Positions 47,370 to 56,569 of a DNA stretch of 64,000 bases are shown here, piece after piece; position 1 is the first letter of the stretch; each line of letters begins with the position of its first letter. The notes under the pieces were generated by a model that made no database searches, was not told the origin of the DNA, and saw nothing but the letters and a program-made list of their open reading frames with translations. A program made the position numbers and the translations under genes. The DNA comes from Legionella sp. PC1000 (GTDB lineage: Bacteria; Pseudomonadota; Gammaproteobacteria; Legionellales; Legionellaceae): NCBI RefSeq assembly GCF_014109805.1, contig NZ_CP059400.1, forward strand, positions 2,884,001-2,948,000, given 5' to 3'.

Positions 47370-47922
47370 TATCTCCCTTTAATTTATATTCACCCTCATC
47401 ATTCTAACTAATTTTCAACGAAGATAGCAGACCGGTTCAAAAAATTTTCCCATAAATAGGGGCTGTATCCAAGGAGTAAACGCTCTATCTCGAGTCTTGC
47501 ATATTCTGTCATCTATCAGTAGATTAATTTGAGTTATGAACTATTTTGATGGATGGATCCCTGCCTGCGCAGGCAGGGATGACAGAATATGCAAGGGATT
47601 ACAGCCTTTTAGGCAAAACTGTAGTCTCTAGAAACGTATTTTCCTGTCTCGATTTTGTGAGAAACTGTCAGGATTTGGTGCCCGGCCATTTTGATTCAAT
47701 GGAAACAGACATTTGTGCTCATTAATTTGCATCATTTTATGCTCATAAAAAACACTATAAATTATCTTTTTTTCTGAATTGATATATTTTTTACCTACCT
47801 TATGGTACATGATATCCATATTATGCAGACATTGACGAAACAATGAATTATTCTCTGGTGCCTGTTATAACGAGTAGCCCATCAGTTAAACCCCGATAAT
47901 AATCCAAAATTAGGAGTTTGTT
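47370..47922. repeat. Intergenic region with nested stem-loop and R2 fragment
   Basis: 553 bp without a supported gene. CTTGCATATTCTGTCAT (47496-47512) is perfectly complemented by 47579-47595. Inside lies the palindrome CCCTGCCTGCGCAGGCAGGG (47559-47578), so hairpins are nested. At 47683-47709 the sequence GGCCATTTTGATTCAATGG followed by AAACAGAC is the end of an R2 repeat with an internal deletion. AGGAG at the right edge serves the next gene. Confidence 0.75.
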
Positions 47923-48303
47923 ATGTTGAAAAAAATGATTATGGCCACTCTTTGCATGATTAACTTATCTGCTTATGCAAATGAGGATCTGAGCTGTACA
48001 GTTGAAGTTGCTGTGGCCACTCCGCCCGTACAATTTAATCAAAACGTCGCATTTAATGTAACGAATGAATTTGGCTTAAGTAAGTCCCTCACGATGTTCG
48101 GTGGAAAAACCCCTCAATTTATCGATAGATTGCCCTGCTCTCCAGCTCCTCTGACAATCAGCGCAACCGTTTATTCAATACCAACTTTGTTTCAAGGACC
48201 GGCTATTGGTCAATGTGTTTTAAAAGCAGGGCCCGTTATTTTAAATGGTTCGGGGAACAGTGTTTCAGTAGTATTTCCTTACGATTTTAATTGCCCTTTT
48301 TAA
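47923..48303 (+). CDS. Small secreted protein of unknown function
   Basis: 126 aa with a Sec signal peptide (MLKKMIMATLCMINLSAYA). The mature part has four cysteines (LSCTVE, LPCSPA, GQCVLK, FNCPF), likely two disulfides, and a beta-rich pattern ending VSVVFPYDFNC. TTAGGAGTTTGTT precedes the ATG. No family recognised; a secreted structural or inhibitor-like protein is possible. Confidence 0.65.
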   Translation: MLKKMIMATLCMINLSAYANEDLSCTVEVAVATPPVQFNQNVAFNVTNEFGLSKSLTMFGGKTPQFIDRLPCSPAPLTISATVYSIPTLFQGPAIGQCVLKAGPVILNGSGNSVSVVFPYDFNCPF

Positions 48304-48361
48304 ATGGAATATTTTGCCTACATTACTCAAATGTAGGCAATACAGTTTGGATATACTTTTT

Positions 48362-48997
48362 TTAAAGTGAATCATCGTCTTTCTTGCAACGCATTCCCCA
48401 ACCTGCACCAACACAAGTGAATATAGCTCCCAGGAGAAACAGGACAAAAATTATGAGTGCTCCTGAAGCAAGATTTGTTGGAGTTACATTGACTTCTACT
48501 ACAGCCTCTTTTTGGCCATTTTTTGTTAAAGAAGAAATTTTGGTTGTACCAACGGGAGTGGAAATTTGATTCACTGTAATTGGAACTGCCACTACTGTGC
48601 GAGAAACGGAGTTGGTATAGGTCACTACATATTGACTCAAAAGTCCTATCAGTGCAGCCCCTAAGATTAAAGCCAACACCCATGTCGTAAAACCATAAAT
48701 GATCCCCAAATTACGTGCAGGACAATACAATCGCCCTAAATAGCCAGCGACATAACCAGCAGCAATCGTGGAGATCGCAACACCGATAATTATTCCCAAC
48801 AAACCACCCACAACCACGATGACAGATCCATTACTCATCGTTTTAAAGGCACTTAACCCAATAGCGATTCCCAAAAGATTTAATAAAAAGCTAAGACCCA
48901 GTGCCGTTAGGGCACCAACAAAAACAGCAGTCCAGGAGATCCGTTTATTTGGATGTATATGGCAGTGTTCGTGATTCGGTGTATTTTTATTTACCAT
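48362..48997 (-). CDS. Multispan membrane protein of unknown function
   Basis: 211 aa with four hydrophobic segments: a GALTALGLSFLLNLLGIAIGL region, a GGLLGIIIGVAISTIAAGYVAGY region, TWVLALILGAALIGLLSQYVV and ALIIFVLFLLGAIFTCVGAGW. A His-rich N-terminus (NHEHCHIHPNKR) might bind metal. A loop of about 60 residues lies between the last two spans. AAGGAGGCTCGA precedes the ATG, a strong ribosome site. The pattern recalls small Gly-rich membrane proteins induced by stress, without a firm match. Confidence 0.6.
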   Translation of the reverse strand: MVNKNTPNHEHCHIHPNKRISWTAVFVGALTALGLSFLLNLLGIAIGLSAFKTMSNGSVIVVVGGLLGIIIGVAISTIAAGYVAGYLGRLYCPARNLGIIYGFTTWVLALILGAALIGLLSQYVVTYTNSVSRTVVAVPITVNQISTPVGTTKISSLTKNGQKEAVVEVNVTPTNLASGALIIFVLFLLGAIFTCVGAGWGMRCKKDDDSL

Positions 48998-49351
48998 TCG
49001 AGCCTCCTTATCTCATGACGAACATTGCGACGTCAGGGAAGTTTATTTTTAAGATATACTGTCAATTTATATTGGATTTTATACCAATAACTTCTTAATA
49101 GTCCGAAGAAAAACTCAACCTACGTTCTACTGCTTTTCCGTATCCAGAAATCGCGAATTGGCCTAGAGTTCTGGATCCTGCGGGCAAGGCCGCAGGACGT
49201 AGGAAAAGGTAATTTGTCCTTATGGAGAAATTACTTACACATAGGTAATAAATTGTTTTTATTAAAAAATTAACCTATATATTTTTACTTTTCAAGAGCA
49301 TACAACGGCATACCATACGTTGTATATAGTATGTCGAATTCTTAACCTTAT
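48998..49351. repeat. Spacer with degenerate palindromic repeat
   Basis: 354 bp between two minus-strand genes. At about 49125-49205 lies CTACGTTCTACTGC, TATCCAGAAATC and TCTGGATCCTGCGGGCAAGG, followed by CCGCAGGACGTAGG. This is a degraded element with the same core order as the P1/P2 palindromes (arm, TATCCAG, loop, CTGGAT, arm). The rest is AT-rich. Confidence 0.55.
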
Positions 49352-50200
49352 TTAGGATTCAGCTATTTGCTCTACATTTCGAACAATATTTTTTGTGATG
49401 GTACTCAAAGGCAAATCATTATCATCTTTACCAAAAGGCTCTTCTAACTCTTCGGATAACATTTCCAAACCTAACAAAATATATACGATCATAACCATCA
49501 TTGGAATAATCAAAAATCCGAAGGTATCTACCCAACCAAAGGGGAACATGATGGCATAAAAAAGCAATGCTTGCTTCACAAAAAAAGCAAACGAAGGCGG
49601 CATATGGGTATTTGCAATACGCTCACAACCTCCAGTCAAGTCAATCAAATTGGCTAAATGTATGTCCAACGCCAGATATTGCTCCAATTGCAATTTATTT
49701 TCTTGGCGCAATTGATTCAGAATACGATACATTTTTTTGGTTACCAAAAGTACCGGATTTTTTCCGTCGAACTCATGAATACATAAGGATAGCAACTCCG
49801 TTTGGATCGCTTTATTTTCATTACGTAAATGGGATTTGATAATAACCGGTAATTTTTTCAACGCTTCATAAAAATCAGGATATTCATGCAAACCAATAAA
49901 AGCTTCGAATTTTAAACCTAAGTTTCTACAGTTATTGACAATTGAACCCCATAAAATTCGTCCTTCCCACCAACGCGAGTAGCTTGTGTTTACCCTGAAA
50001 CTAATAATTATGGTGAGGATAAAGCTAAAAATCAGATGGAATTGACCTAAATTATAGCGTGCTACATTTTCAAAAAAATAAAGGATTATTTCAGCATACA
50101 CGACAATAACGATTGTTATTGGTAATAATTTCCTAAATACGTTTTCTTTATAAAACAAGAAAAGATGATGCACCCAGGTTAAAAGATTATGTGATCTCAT
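49352..50200 (-). CDS. Bestrophin-like chloride channel family protein
   Basis: 282 aa from the ATG at 50200; an adjacent TTG gives one extra residue. The family marks are FRVNTSYSRWWEGRILWGSIVNNCRNL (the conserved N-terminal bestrophin block) and the late PFGKDDNDLPL acidic cluster. About four hydrophobic segments occur, at residues 25-45, 55-75 and two near 205-245. Bacterial bestrophins are pentameric anion or cation channels. The ribosome site is weak. Gene is monocistronic. Confidence 0.85.
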   Translation of the reverse strand: MRSHNLLTWVHHLFLFYKENVFRKLLPITIVIVVYAEIILYFFENVARYNLGQFHLIFSFILTIIISFRVNTSYSRWWEGRILWGSIVNNCRNLGLKFEAFIGLHEYPDFYEALKKLPVIIKSHLRNENKAIQTELLSLCIHEFDGKNPVLLVTKKMYRILNQLRQENKLQLEQYLALDIHLANLIDLTGGCERIANTHMPPSFAFFVKQALLFYAIMFPFGWVDTFGFLIIPMMVMIVYILLGLEMLSEELEEPFGKDDNDLPLSTITKNIVRNVEQIAES

Positions 50201-50521
50201 CAATGCTTACCCTACATAAAAAGATACAGTGTAGCTTGAGAGCTATCGTGAAGCAAAAACTCTTTTTCCGTTCGTGACATAAGTCGATGAACCGTTTAAA
50301 ATGCACACTCAACTCAAATAAGAAGTTAAAAATGAACTAACTTCCTAATTTTTCTCAGTTCTAATTTTGAGTTTAAAGGCAAGATTTCCTGGATACCGCG
50401 TATAAAACTCAGTAAGTAGGAATAACAAAATTACTTCGCTTTGGGATAAAAGTTTTCTAGATTGCCCCCTTCATTGAGGCCGGTTAAGATAGAAAGAAGT
50501 AAACTCTAAAGGAATAGATCG
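50201..50521. other. Spacer with degenerate P1 fragment
   Basis: 321 bp between divergent genes. TCCTGGATACCGCGTATAAA near 50388, followed by GTAAGTAGGAA, is a decayed right arm of the P1 palindrome. Otherwise promoter sequence for both genes and the AAAGGAATAG ribosome site at the right edge. Confidence 0.5.
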
Positions 50522-52216
50522 ATGAGTGATTTTTTTCAAACACCTCCCCGCTTGGGCAATCAATATGATGAAGATCGCGTTTTACAGACTTATCTGGAAT
50601 GGAAGCTCCCTTCTTCCATGCTGACGCAAATTCAACCGGAATTGCATCGTCTTGGTCAACGAGTCATTGAAGATATCTATCAATTAGGACAAGAAGCTGA
50701 AGCATTTCCCCCAAGGCATGTACCTTATGATCCCTGGGGAAAACGCATTGATCATATTGAAGTATCCCAAGCATGGAAGGAGCTTGACAAAATCTCAGCA
50801 GAGGAAAAATTAATTGCCATAGGTTATGAACGGCAACATGGTGCATTATCACGCATACATCAATTTGCCAAATTGTATTTGTTTCATCCTTCATCAGCAA
50901 TCTATACGTGTCCTCTAGCAATGACCGATGGAGCTGCGCGTGCCTTAGAGCTTTATGCAGATGAATCCTTAAAAAAACATGCCTTCCCTCATCTAACCTC
51001 TTCTGATCCGGCCTGTTTCTGGACTTCAGGACAATGGATGACTGAACGTACAGGAGGCTCTGATGTCAGCGGTACTTCAACCATCGCCAGACCCGATGGT
51101 TCCCATTTTCGTCTCAGCGGGGTTAAATGGTTTACTTCTGCTACAACCTCCCAAATTGCCATGACTCTTGCCCGTATTGAAGGTGCTCCCGAAGGCAGTA
51201 AAGGACTTAGTTTGTTTTATCTGGAACTCCGGGATGACAAGGGAAAACTCAATGGCATTCGCATCAATCGCCTAAAAGATAAATTAGGTACTCGCGCCTT
51301 ACCTACAGCAGAATTAACATTGGAGAATGCTTCTGCCCTCTTAGTTGGAAATGCTGGTGATGGAGTTAAAAAAATTTCCTCTCTATTTAATATTACACGC
51401 ATATATAATGCGTGTTGTGCCGTTGGTTACATGCGTCGTGCTCTTGCGCTTGCTCGTGATTATGCAACAAAGCGTGTTGCTTTTGGCCACACTTTGTCAA
51501 AGCACGTGCTCCATCTGGAAACATTAGCAAGGATGCAATTAGAATTTACCGCAGCATTCCATCTGGTTTTTCATGCCATTGAACTCTTGGGAAAGGAGGA
51601 GTTAGGTGAAGCAACCGAAATTGAACGGGCTCTACTGAGGCTTTTGACTCCTCTGATAAAGCTTTATACGGCAAAACAGGCAATTGCCTTAGTGAGCGAA
51701 GCCTTAGAAGCTTTTGGCGGAGCTGGCTATATTGAAGATACAGGGCTTCCAGAATTATTAAGAAACGCTCAAGTTTTATCCATATGGGAAGGAACAACCA
51801 ATGTTCTCAGCCTCGATGTATTACGCGCTATGCACAAAGAGAATGCGGCAGTTTTTTTTCTTGAAGACATCAAAAAACGATTGAGCCATATTAACAGCAA
51901 AGAGCTCATTCAATCTCAAGTAAAAACTCAGCACACCCTTCAAAAACTGCAAAATTATATTCAGTCTATGCCGCAGATGAGTGACGAAGAGCAACAAGCG
52001 GGAGCACGACAGCTTGCTTTTGCATTAGCACAAACCTATGCAGCAAGTTTATTGTTAGAGCATGCCCAATGGTCTTCGCACCACAATAAGGACACGCTGC
52101 CGACACTTGCTGCGATTCGGTGGTGTGAAAAAAATCCACCTGAATTGCTTGATTTCTCGGAGAGTCATAGAAAAGGATCTCAATTATTGGCTATGGATTA
52201 TAATGACTTCCACTAA
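50522..52216 (+). CDS. Acyl-CoA dehydrogenase family protein (AidB-like)
   Basis: A 564-aa FAD-dependent acyl-CoA dehydrogenase homologue, longer than the usual 380 aa, as in AidB/long-chain types. The N-terminal helical block precedes the FAD-site strand CPLAMTDGAA and WMTERTGGSDVS. A later ACCAVGYMRRAL and RVAFG segment is the C-terminal helical domain, with EAFGGAGYIEDTGLPELLRNAQVLSIWEGTTNVLSLD giving the conserved QIYGG-like region. The substrate could be an acyl-CoA or an alkylated compound as for AidB. It stands alone. Confidence 0.88.
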   Translation: MSDFFQTPPRLGNQYDEDRVLQTYLEWKLPSSMLTQIQPELHRLGQRVIEDIYQLGQEAEAFPPRHVPYDPWGKRIDHIEVSQAWKELDKISAEEKLIAIGYERQHGALSRIHQFAKLYLFHPSSAIYTCPLAMTDGAARALELYADESLKKHAFPHLTSSDPACFWTSGQWMTERTGGSDVSGTSTIARPDGSHFRLSGVKWFTSATTSQIAMTLARIEGAPEGSKGLSLFYLELRDDKGKLNGIRINRLKDKLGTRALPTAELTLENASALLVGNAGDGVKKISSLFNITRIYNACCAVGYMRRALALARDYATKRVAFGHTLSKHVLHLETLARMQLEFTAAFHLVFHAIELLGKEELGEATEIERALLRLLTPLIKLYTAKQAIALVSEALEAFGGAGYIEDTGLPELLRNAQVLSIWEGTTNVLSLDVLRAMHKENAAVFFLEDIKKRLSHINSKELIQSQVKTQHTLQKLQNYIQSMPQMSDEEQQAGARQLAFALAQTYAASLLLEHAQWSSHHNKDTLPTLAAIRWCEKNPPELLDFSESHRKGSQLLAMDYNDFH

Positions 52217-52295
52217 GTGATTGTCCCCGGCAGAAGCAAATTGACTGAACTATGGAGCTATACTATTAGATAATCCAGCCAGGGAGTTATAAAAC

Positions 52296-52754
52296 ATGAA
52301 TGTTTCACCTTTGCGCTTTTTATCTTCTTTCTTTTTATTTGTGTTATTCCCGCTGTCTTTAATCGCCGCAACCAACAGTTCAATCAGTCTGGTTGGGGAT
52401 CAAGGTTATGATCTCGTATCTTATCAACAAAAAAGCGGACCCGTACGAGGAAGTGGAAACCATGTCGTATTTCATCATGGTGTGGCCTACATTTTTGCAA
52501 GCAAAGAAAATAAAAAAACCTTTGCAGCAAATCCTGAAAAATATCTGCCTGCCTATGGAGGTTATTGTGCTTATGGCGTAGCAGCCGGCCATAAAGTAAT
52601 CAGTGATCCTCTTGCATGGAAATTAGTGAATGGGAAACTTTATCTTAATTTAAATAAAGAAATCCAAAATATTTGGGCAAAAGATAGTGCAGGAAATATC
52701 AAAAAAGCGGATGAGCAATGGTTAAAAATAAAAGATAAGGATCCTTCAATTTAA
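52296..52754 (+). CDS. Exported YHS domain protein
   Basis: 152 aa with a Sec signal peptide (FLFVLFPLSLIAATNSS). The mature part carries a YHS-type domain: GDQGYDLVSYQ, VVFHHGVAYIFASKENKKTFAANPEKYLPAYGGYCAYGVA, in which FA.NPEKY and GGYC are the family marks. These small domains may bind metal (copper or heme chaperones). CAGGGAGTTATAAAAC precedes the ATG. It is transcribed in the same direction as the acyl-CoA dehydrogenase gene, 79 bp later, but probably separately. Confidence 0.88.
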   Translation: MNVSPLRFLSSFFLFVLFPLSLIAATNSSISLVGDQGYDLVSYQQKSGPVRGSGNHVVFHHGVAYIFASKENKKTFAANPEKYLPAYGGYCAYGVAAGHKVISDPLAWKLVNGKLYLNLNKEIQNIWAKDSAGNIKKADEQWLKIKDKDPSI

Positions 52755-52838
52755 AGCTGAAATTTTTTAGGGGGATCTCCAATCTCCATTTTCACAAAAA
52801 ATTTTTTCCTTCTTCCTATCCATCACGTAAACATATCC

Positions 52839-52947
52839 CTACGTACCGCGCTTTATGCGCGGTATCCAGAAATCTTATCTTTGAAACAGAACCCAGAAGT
52901 ACACCAAAACTTCCTTCTGGATACCGCGCATAAAGCGCGGTACGTAG
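52839..52947. repeat. P1 core palindrome C, left boundary of the GIY-YIG element
   Basis: Perfect 32-bp inverted repeat: arms 52839-52870 and 52916-52947, the left beginning CTACGTACCGCGCTTTATGC. Each arm has its own ACCGCGC-TTTAT-GCGCGGT hairpin. The 45-nt loop is homologous to that of core E at 53568-53613. No half-unit array here. Confidence 0.95.
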
Positions 52948-53041
52948 AAGTTTTATAAAATTTATTATGTAACAACTAAACTACTTTTTAAGTTTTTGAA
53001 AACCGCGAACATGAACTGAGAGTAGCCTATAAATTCTTTCA

Positions 53042-53074
53042 CCTACGTACCCCGCATAAAGCGCGGTACGTAGG
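53042..53074. repeat. P1 single-arm palindrome D
   Basis: A single short hairpin, CCTACGTACCCCGCATAAAG plus CGCGGTACGTAGG, derived from the fusion of two outer arms. It sits about 120 bp left of the GIY-YIG start. Confidence 0.85.
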
Positions 53075-53194
53075 TGGAGCATTTTGTGAGATTCTGTTAG
53101 GCATGAAGAGTGTAAGTAAGGACTTATAATTTCTTTTTACTCAACCGAAATGATATTATCGAAAAGAGTCCAAAACTCGATAACAAGGAAGAAA

Positions 53195-53484
53195 ATGAAA
53201 TTATTTTATGTCTATATTATGGCAAGCAAGCGTAATGGTACTCTTTATATCGGTTCAACCTTTAACCTGATTAAACGAGTCTGGGAGCACAAAAATAAAG
53301 TGATACCAGGATTTACAGCGAATTATAATGTTAATATTTTGGTCTATTATGAAACTCATGAAACCTATATAGAAGCTGCTCGTCGGGAGAAGCGTTTCAA
53401 AAATTGGTCCAGACAATGGAATTGAATTTAATTGAAGATTTAAATCCAGAGTGGCGTGATCTTTATCATGAAATCTGTGGTTAA
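53195..53484 (+). CDS. GIY-YIG endonuclease, C-terminus frameshifted
   Basis: The intact frame ends at 53425, giving 76 aa from the ATG at 53195, preceded by AAGGAAGAAA. The catalytic GIY-YIG domain is complete: VYIM and LYIGST strands, Arg and His in RVWEHKN, and Glu in ARREKRFKNW. The last residue read is Asn after RQW, then a stop. One base further along, the frame would continue LNLIEDLNPEWRDLYHEICG and stop at 53484, which is the usual C-terminus of this family. A one-base loss after 53421 is therefore likely. It lies between P1 palindromes C/D and E and may be the mobility nuclease of that element. Confidence 0.85.
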
Positions 53485-53490
53485 CCTTTC

Positions 53491-53645
53491 CCTACGTACC
53501 GGTACACATTCCCCTGCGTACCGCTTACACATTCCCCTACGTACCGCGCTTTATGCGCGGTATCCAGTAGTTCTATCTTTTGAACCGAACTCAGAGGTAC
53601 CAAAATTTTCTTTCTGGATACCGCGCATAAAGCGCGGTACGTAGG
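53491..53645. repeat. P1 core palindrome E with two half-units, right boundary of the GIY-YIG element
   Basis: Two half-units of about 23 bp (CCTACGTACCGGTACACATT and CCTGCGTACCGCTTACACAT) lead into a perfect 32-bp inverted repeat: arms 53536-53567 and 53614-53645. It is nearly identical to core C in arms and loop, in the same orientation. Confidence 0.95.
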
Positions 53646-53772
53646 AGGATGGCGCGTGGGGTATGTATGGGGATGGCGTATGGGGTGCGTAGGATAAAAA
53701 AATATTGCATTAAACTCTAAAGCTCTTTATTGTTAAAAACTTACCAATAACTAATGAAAATTAAGGGAATTT

Positions 53773-56109
53773 ATGAAAAGAATAGGATTCTTATTCGGCT
53801 TCTTGTTTTTCTTAAATGATGGGTTTGCCAAAACTCCGATTGTGGCGCCTCAACCAACCTCATGCATCACAGGCGGTTTCAGCGCAACAGGGACAAGTAG
53901 CTGGAAAACAATTTCCTTAAAACTAACCAACAATTGCAATCAAACAGTAGATTTTCAAAATTCTACAATAACATTTTCCAATCTCAGTAATCTGAACACA
54001 TCGTTTTGGGGAAATTTCTCACCATTATCTTATCCGGTTAATAATTTGCAAATTACATCACAACCCCAAAGTGGCGGCACGTACTTATCCTCGCTCTCGT
54101 TACAATTTCCTACATATCCGGGTGCCAACAGCAAATTGCCTAAAGGAAGCTCTTTTACCATTATTTACGGGGCACCCACTGCAGATTACGTAGCTAATAG
54201 TGTCCTTGTTTATTTAAATTCTTCAGTATCTACAGGCGATATCACTTTAATTAACGCTACAGCAAAGCCTGCCAACGTATCGCAAAACCATGCTTTAGTG
54301 AATTTAACTGTAAATGGACAGACTGTGAGCAGCGTACAAGTTCCCTGGTCTGGACAACAACTTATCTCTGGCCTGGCTGCAGGAACTTATACCGTTTCAC
54401 CAACTCATGTTGCGAGCAGCAACGGCATCATCTATCAAGGGGTAGCAAATCCTGCAAGCCTAACCGTGTCCGCAGGTACCACTGTTTCCTCTACCATTAC
54501 CTATACCGCAAGCCAAACAACTGGGAACATCAACATCTCCTTAACCGCATTACCCGCACAATTATCTGGTTATACCGGCATTCCTACGGTAACCCTAACC
54601 CGTATGGATAATCAGAGTGCAACCAATGCGCAAGTTCATTGGAACACAATTAATGTAATCAGCCAGTTAGCCAATGGAGTCAACTATTCTTTTTCTACTC
54701 CGGCAATAACGTATAATGGATATAATTGCACCCCAATGTTTAATCCTACATCGGCTACCGCTGCAATTTCTGCCCCAACAGTGCAACTGACGTATAATTG
54801 CGTTCAAGTCGCCCAGGACAGTATCCCTGTTACGGTCACGGGAGCCCCCTCTTCTCTCTCCTCTATTAATGTAATTTTTACGCCCACTAATGGTTCGCCT
54901 GTAGCGGCACCAATTTCTTTAAGCAATGGAGCAGGAACAGGTAATGTCAGCTTAACTGATGGAGCAATCTATACAGTAAGTGCAACCGCAGTGAATGGTT
55001 ATGCAGTCAGTTATTCCCCCCAACCATTAACCGCTTCTTCTTCTGCTACCGAAACCATTACCTATACCCAAAATACAAGCACTGGAGGCAGAATTATAGG
55101 CTACCTGCCCGGCTGGCAAACACCTCCACCTGCTACTGCTTTGGCGAATGCAGGTTATACCCATATCCTTGTTGCTTTTGGCGTATTCAGTACGACAACT
55201 CCTGGACAAATTACATCCGCCTTCGATACGGTATCTGCAAGTTACATTCAATCACTGCATAACGCGGGCATTAAGGTATTGCTTTCTTTAGGCGGTGCGT
55301 TAACCAGTATTCCCAATACCACAGTCAATTTCCATCAGGTAGTATCTGCTGCCCCTTCCCCTTCGGCATTCGAGCAAACTTTTATTGGTTCATTGGAAAA
55401 CCTTATAACCCAATATGATTTTGATGGTTTTGATTTTGATATTGAAAGCGGGTTGAATACAGGGGGAACATTTACCAATCCTACTGGTGATATTGCTGTT
55501 TTAGCCAATATTATCAATACAATGCATACCAATCATCCGAACTTGCTGCTTACTTTGACACCGCAAACTGCAAACATTGCCGCCACGTCAGGGTTTGATG
55601 CAACCTGGGGAAATTATGCCTCTTTAGTGATGCAAACCCACCAATCTTTGGCATGGGTTGGCATTCAAATGTATAACGCAGGGTGTACTTTTGGCATCGA
55701 CTTAATTTGTTATGATCCAAACAATACAAGCAGCCCTAATGCTTCTGTAGCCATGGCCACTGATTTATTAGAAAATTGGCCTGCAGTCACCAGTTCAGGA
55801 CAACAAACAGGGTTCCAACCTTACATCAGTTATCTTAATCCTTCCCAAGTGGTTCTTGGTTATCCTGCACCCAATGCCTCTGGACAAAGCGATGGTTCAC
55901 CTGCAGCAGTGATTAGCACAATCAAACGCGCCATCCAGTGTTTACGCACCGGGATTGCCAGTCCATCAAGTTGTGGGACTTATATTCCACCGCGAACTTA
56001 TCCAGGATTTGGAGGAGTGTTTGATTGGGAAGTAATTCATGACCAAAACAACAATTATCATTTTGCAACCAGTTTGGTACATTGCGTCATAAACAATAAT
56101 TGTAACTAA
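53773..56109 (+). CDS. chiA: Multidomain secreted chitinase ChiA
   Basis: 778 aa with a Sec signal peptide (IGFLFGFLFFLNDGFA). An N-terminal domain resembling a carbohydrate-binding region (ITGGFSATGTSSWKTISLKLTNNCNQ) is followed by two or three Ser/Thr-rich beta domains (about 170-430) and a GH18 barrel from about 440 (RIIGYLPGWQTP). The catalytic strand FDGFDFDIE has Glu558, and all aspartates of DxxDxDxE are present, unlike the other chitinase. Domain order and size match the L. pneumophila type II-secreted ChiA, a secreted virulence-linked chitinase. AAGGGAATTT precedes the ATG. Confidence 0.88.
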   Translation: MKRIGFLFGFLFFLNDGFAKTPIVAPQPTSCITGGFSATGTSSWKTISLKLTNNCNQTVDFQNSTITFSNLSNLNTSFWGNFSPLSYPVNNLQITSQPQSGGTYLSSLSLQFPTYPGANSKLPKGSSFTIIYGAPTADYVANSVLVYLNSSVSTGDITLINATAKPANVSQNHALVNLTVNGQTVSSVQVPWSGQQLISGLAAGTYTVSPTHVASSNGIIYQGVANPASLTVSAGTTVSSTITYTASQTTGNINISLTALPAQLSGYTGIPTVTLTRMDNQSATNAQVHWNTINVISQLANGVNYSFSTPAITYNGYNCTPMFNPTSATAAISAPTVQLTYNCVQVAQDSIPVTVTGAPSSLSSINVIFTPTNGSPVAAPISLSNGAGTGNVSLTDGAIYTVSATAVNGYAVSYSPQPLTASSSATETITYTQNTSTGGRIIGYLPGWQTPPPATALANAGYTHILVAFGVFSTTTPGQITSAFDTVSASYIQSLHNAGIKVLLSLGGALTSIPNTTVNFHQVVSAAPSPSAFEQTFIGSLENLITQYDFDGFDFDIESGLNTGGTFTNPTGDIAVLANIINTMHTNHPNLLLTLTPQTANIAATSGFDATWGNYASLVMQTHQSLAWVGIQMYNAGCTFGIDLICYDPNNTSSPNASVAMATDLLENWPAVTSSGQQTGFQPYISYLNPSQVVLGYPAPNASGQSDGSPAAVISTIKRAIQCLRTGIASPSSCGTYIPPRTYPGFGGVFDWEVIHDQNNNYHFATSLVHCVINNNCN

Positions 56110-56266
56110 TTATAGGCTTTTGCAGCATAGCGAGACCTGGGTTTAAAAAGTTTTATGCATATTTACAAATCCCCGGTTCCGCTATGCTGCACCCAAGCTA
56201 AATATTTTAGATGAAAAGAGTATATTAAATGCTTTTTGAAATCAGCGGTTATTTTCTTCTTTCCTT
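56110..56266. repeat. R3 palindromic repeat after chiA
   Basis: GCAGCATAGCGAGACCTGGG near 56127 pairs with CCCCGGTTCCGCTATGCTGC near 56174, a stem-loop with a 25-30 nt loop. It lies just after the chiA stop. The remaining bases are AT-rich. Confidence 0.7.
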
Positions 56267-56415
56267 GATAAACCTTATTTTTTTCCAATACAGAGTTATT
56301 TTTGTAAAAAAATTAATTTATTAATCAAATCTTAAGCATTGATAAATCAGATTTTTTTTCCCACACAGAGTTTTTTTTGTACAAAAATTAATTTGTTAAT
56401 CAAATCTTAAGCATT
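56267..56415. repeat. Tandem 75-bp duplication carrying two operator-like boxes
   Basis: Two direct copies, 56267-56340 and 56341-56415, about 85 percent identical. Each ends in the 20-bp box TTAATCAAATCTTAAGCATT (56321-56340 and 56396-56415). Similar boxes precede the second coiled-coil gene (57410-57429) and the XRE gene (59010-59029, minus strand). They lie 155 bp or more upstream of the first coiled-coil gene. Confidence 0.8.
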
Positions 56416-56569
56416 CGTGTTATATACTTAAAACATGCATAAAAGAGAAGCATGTTCAAATGAAAAATGAATTGATATAAATAAATATTATTCAAATTTC
56501 AAACAACATGCATTAAATTTGTTATACTTAATTAAAAGTAATGAATCATTTTTTTAGAGGAGATACATT

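Noticed and set aside
47628-47843. 71-codon frame on the minus strand
   Set aside because: Overlaps an R2 fragment, no ribosome site or recognised product.
53456-53644. 62-codon frame right of the GIY-YIG gene
   Set aside because: It translates palindrome E and its half-units.
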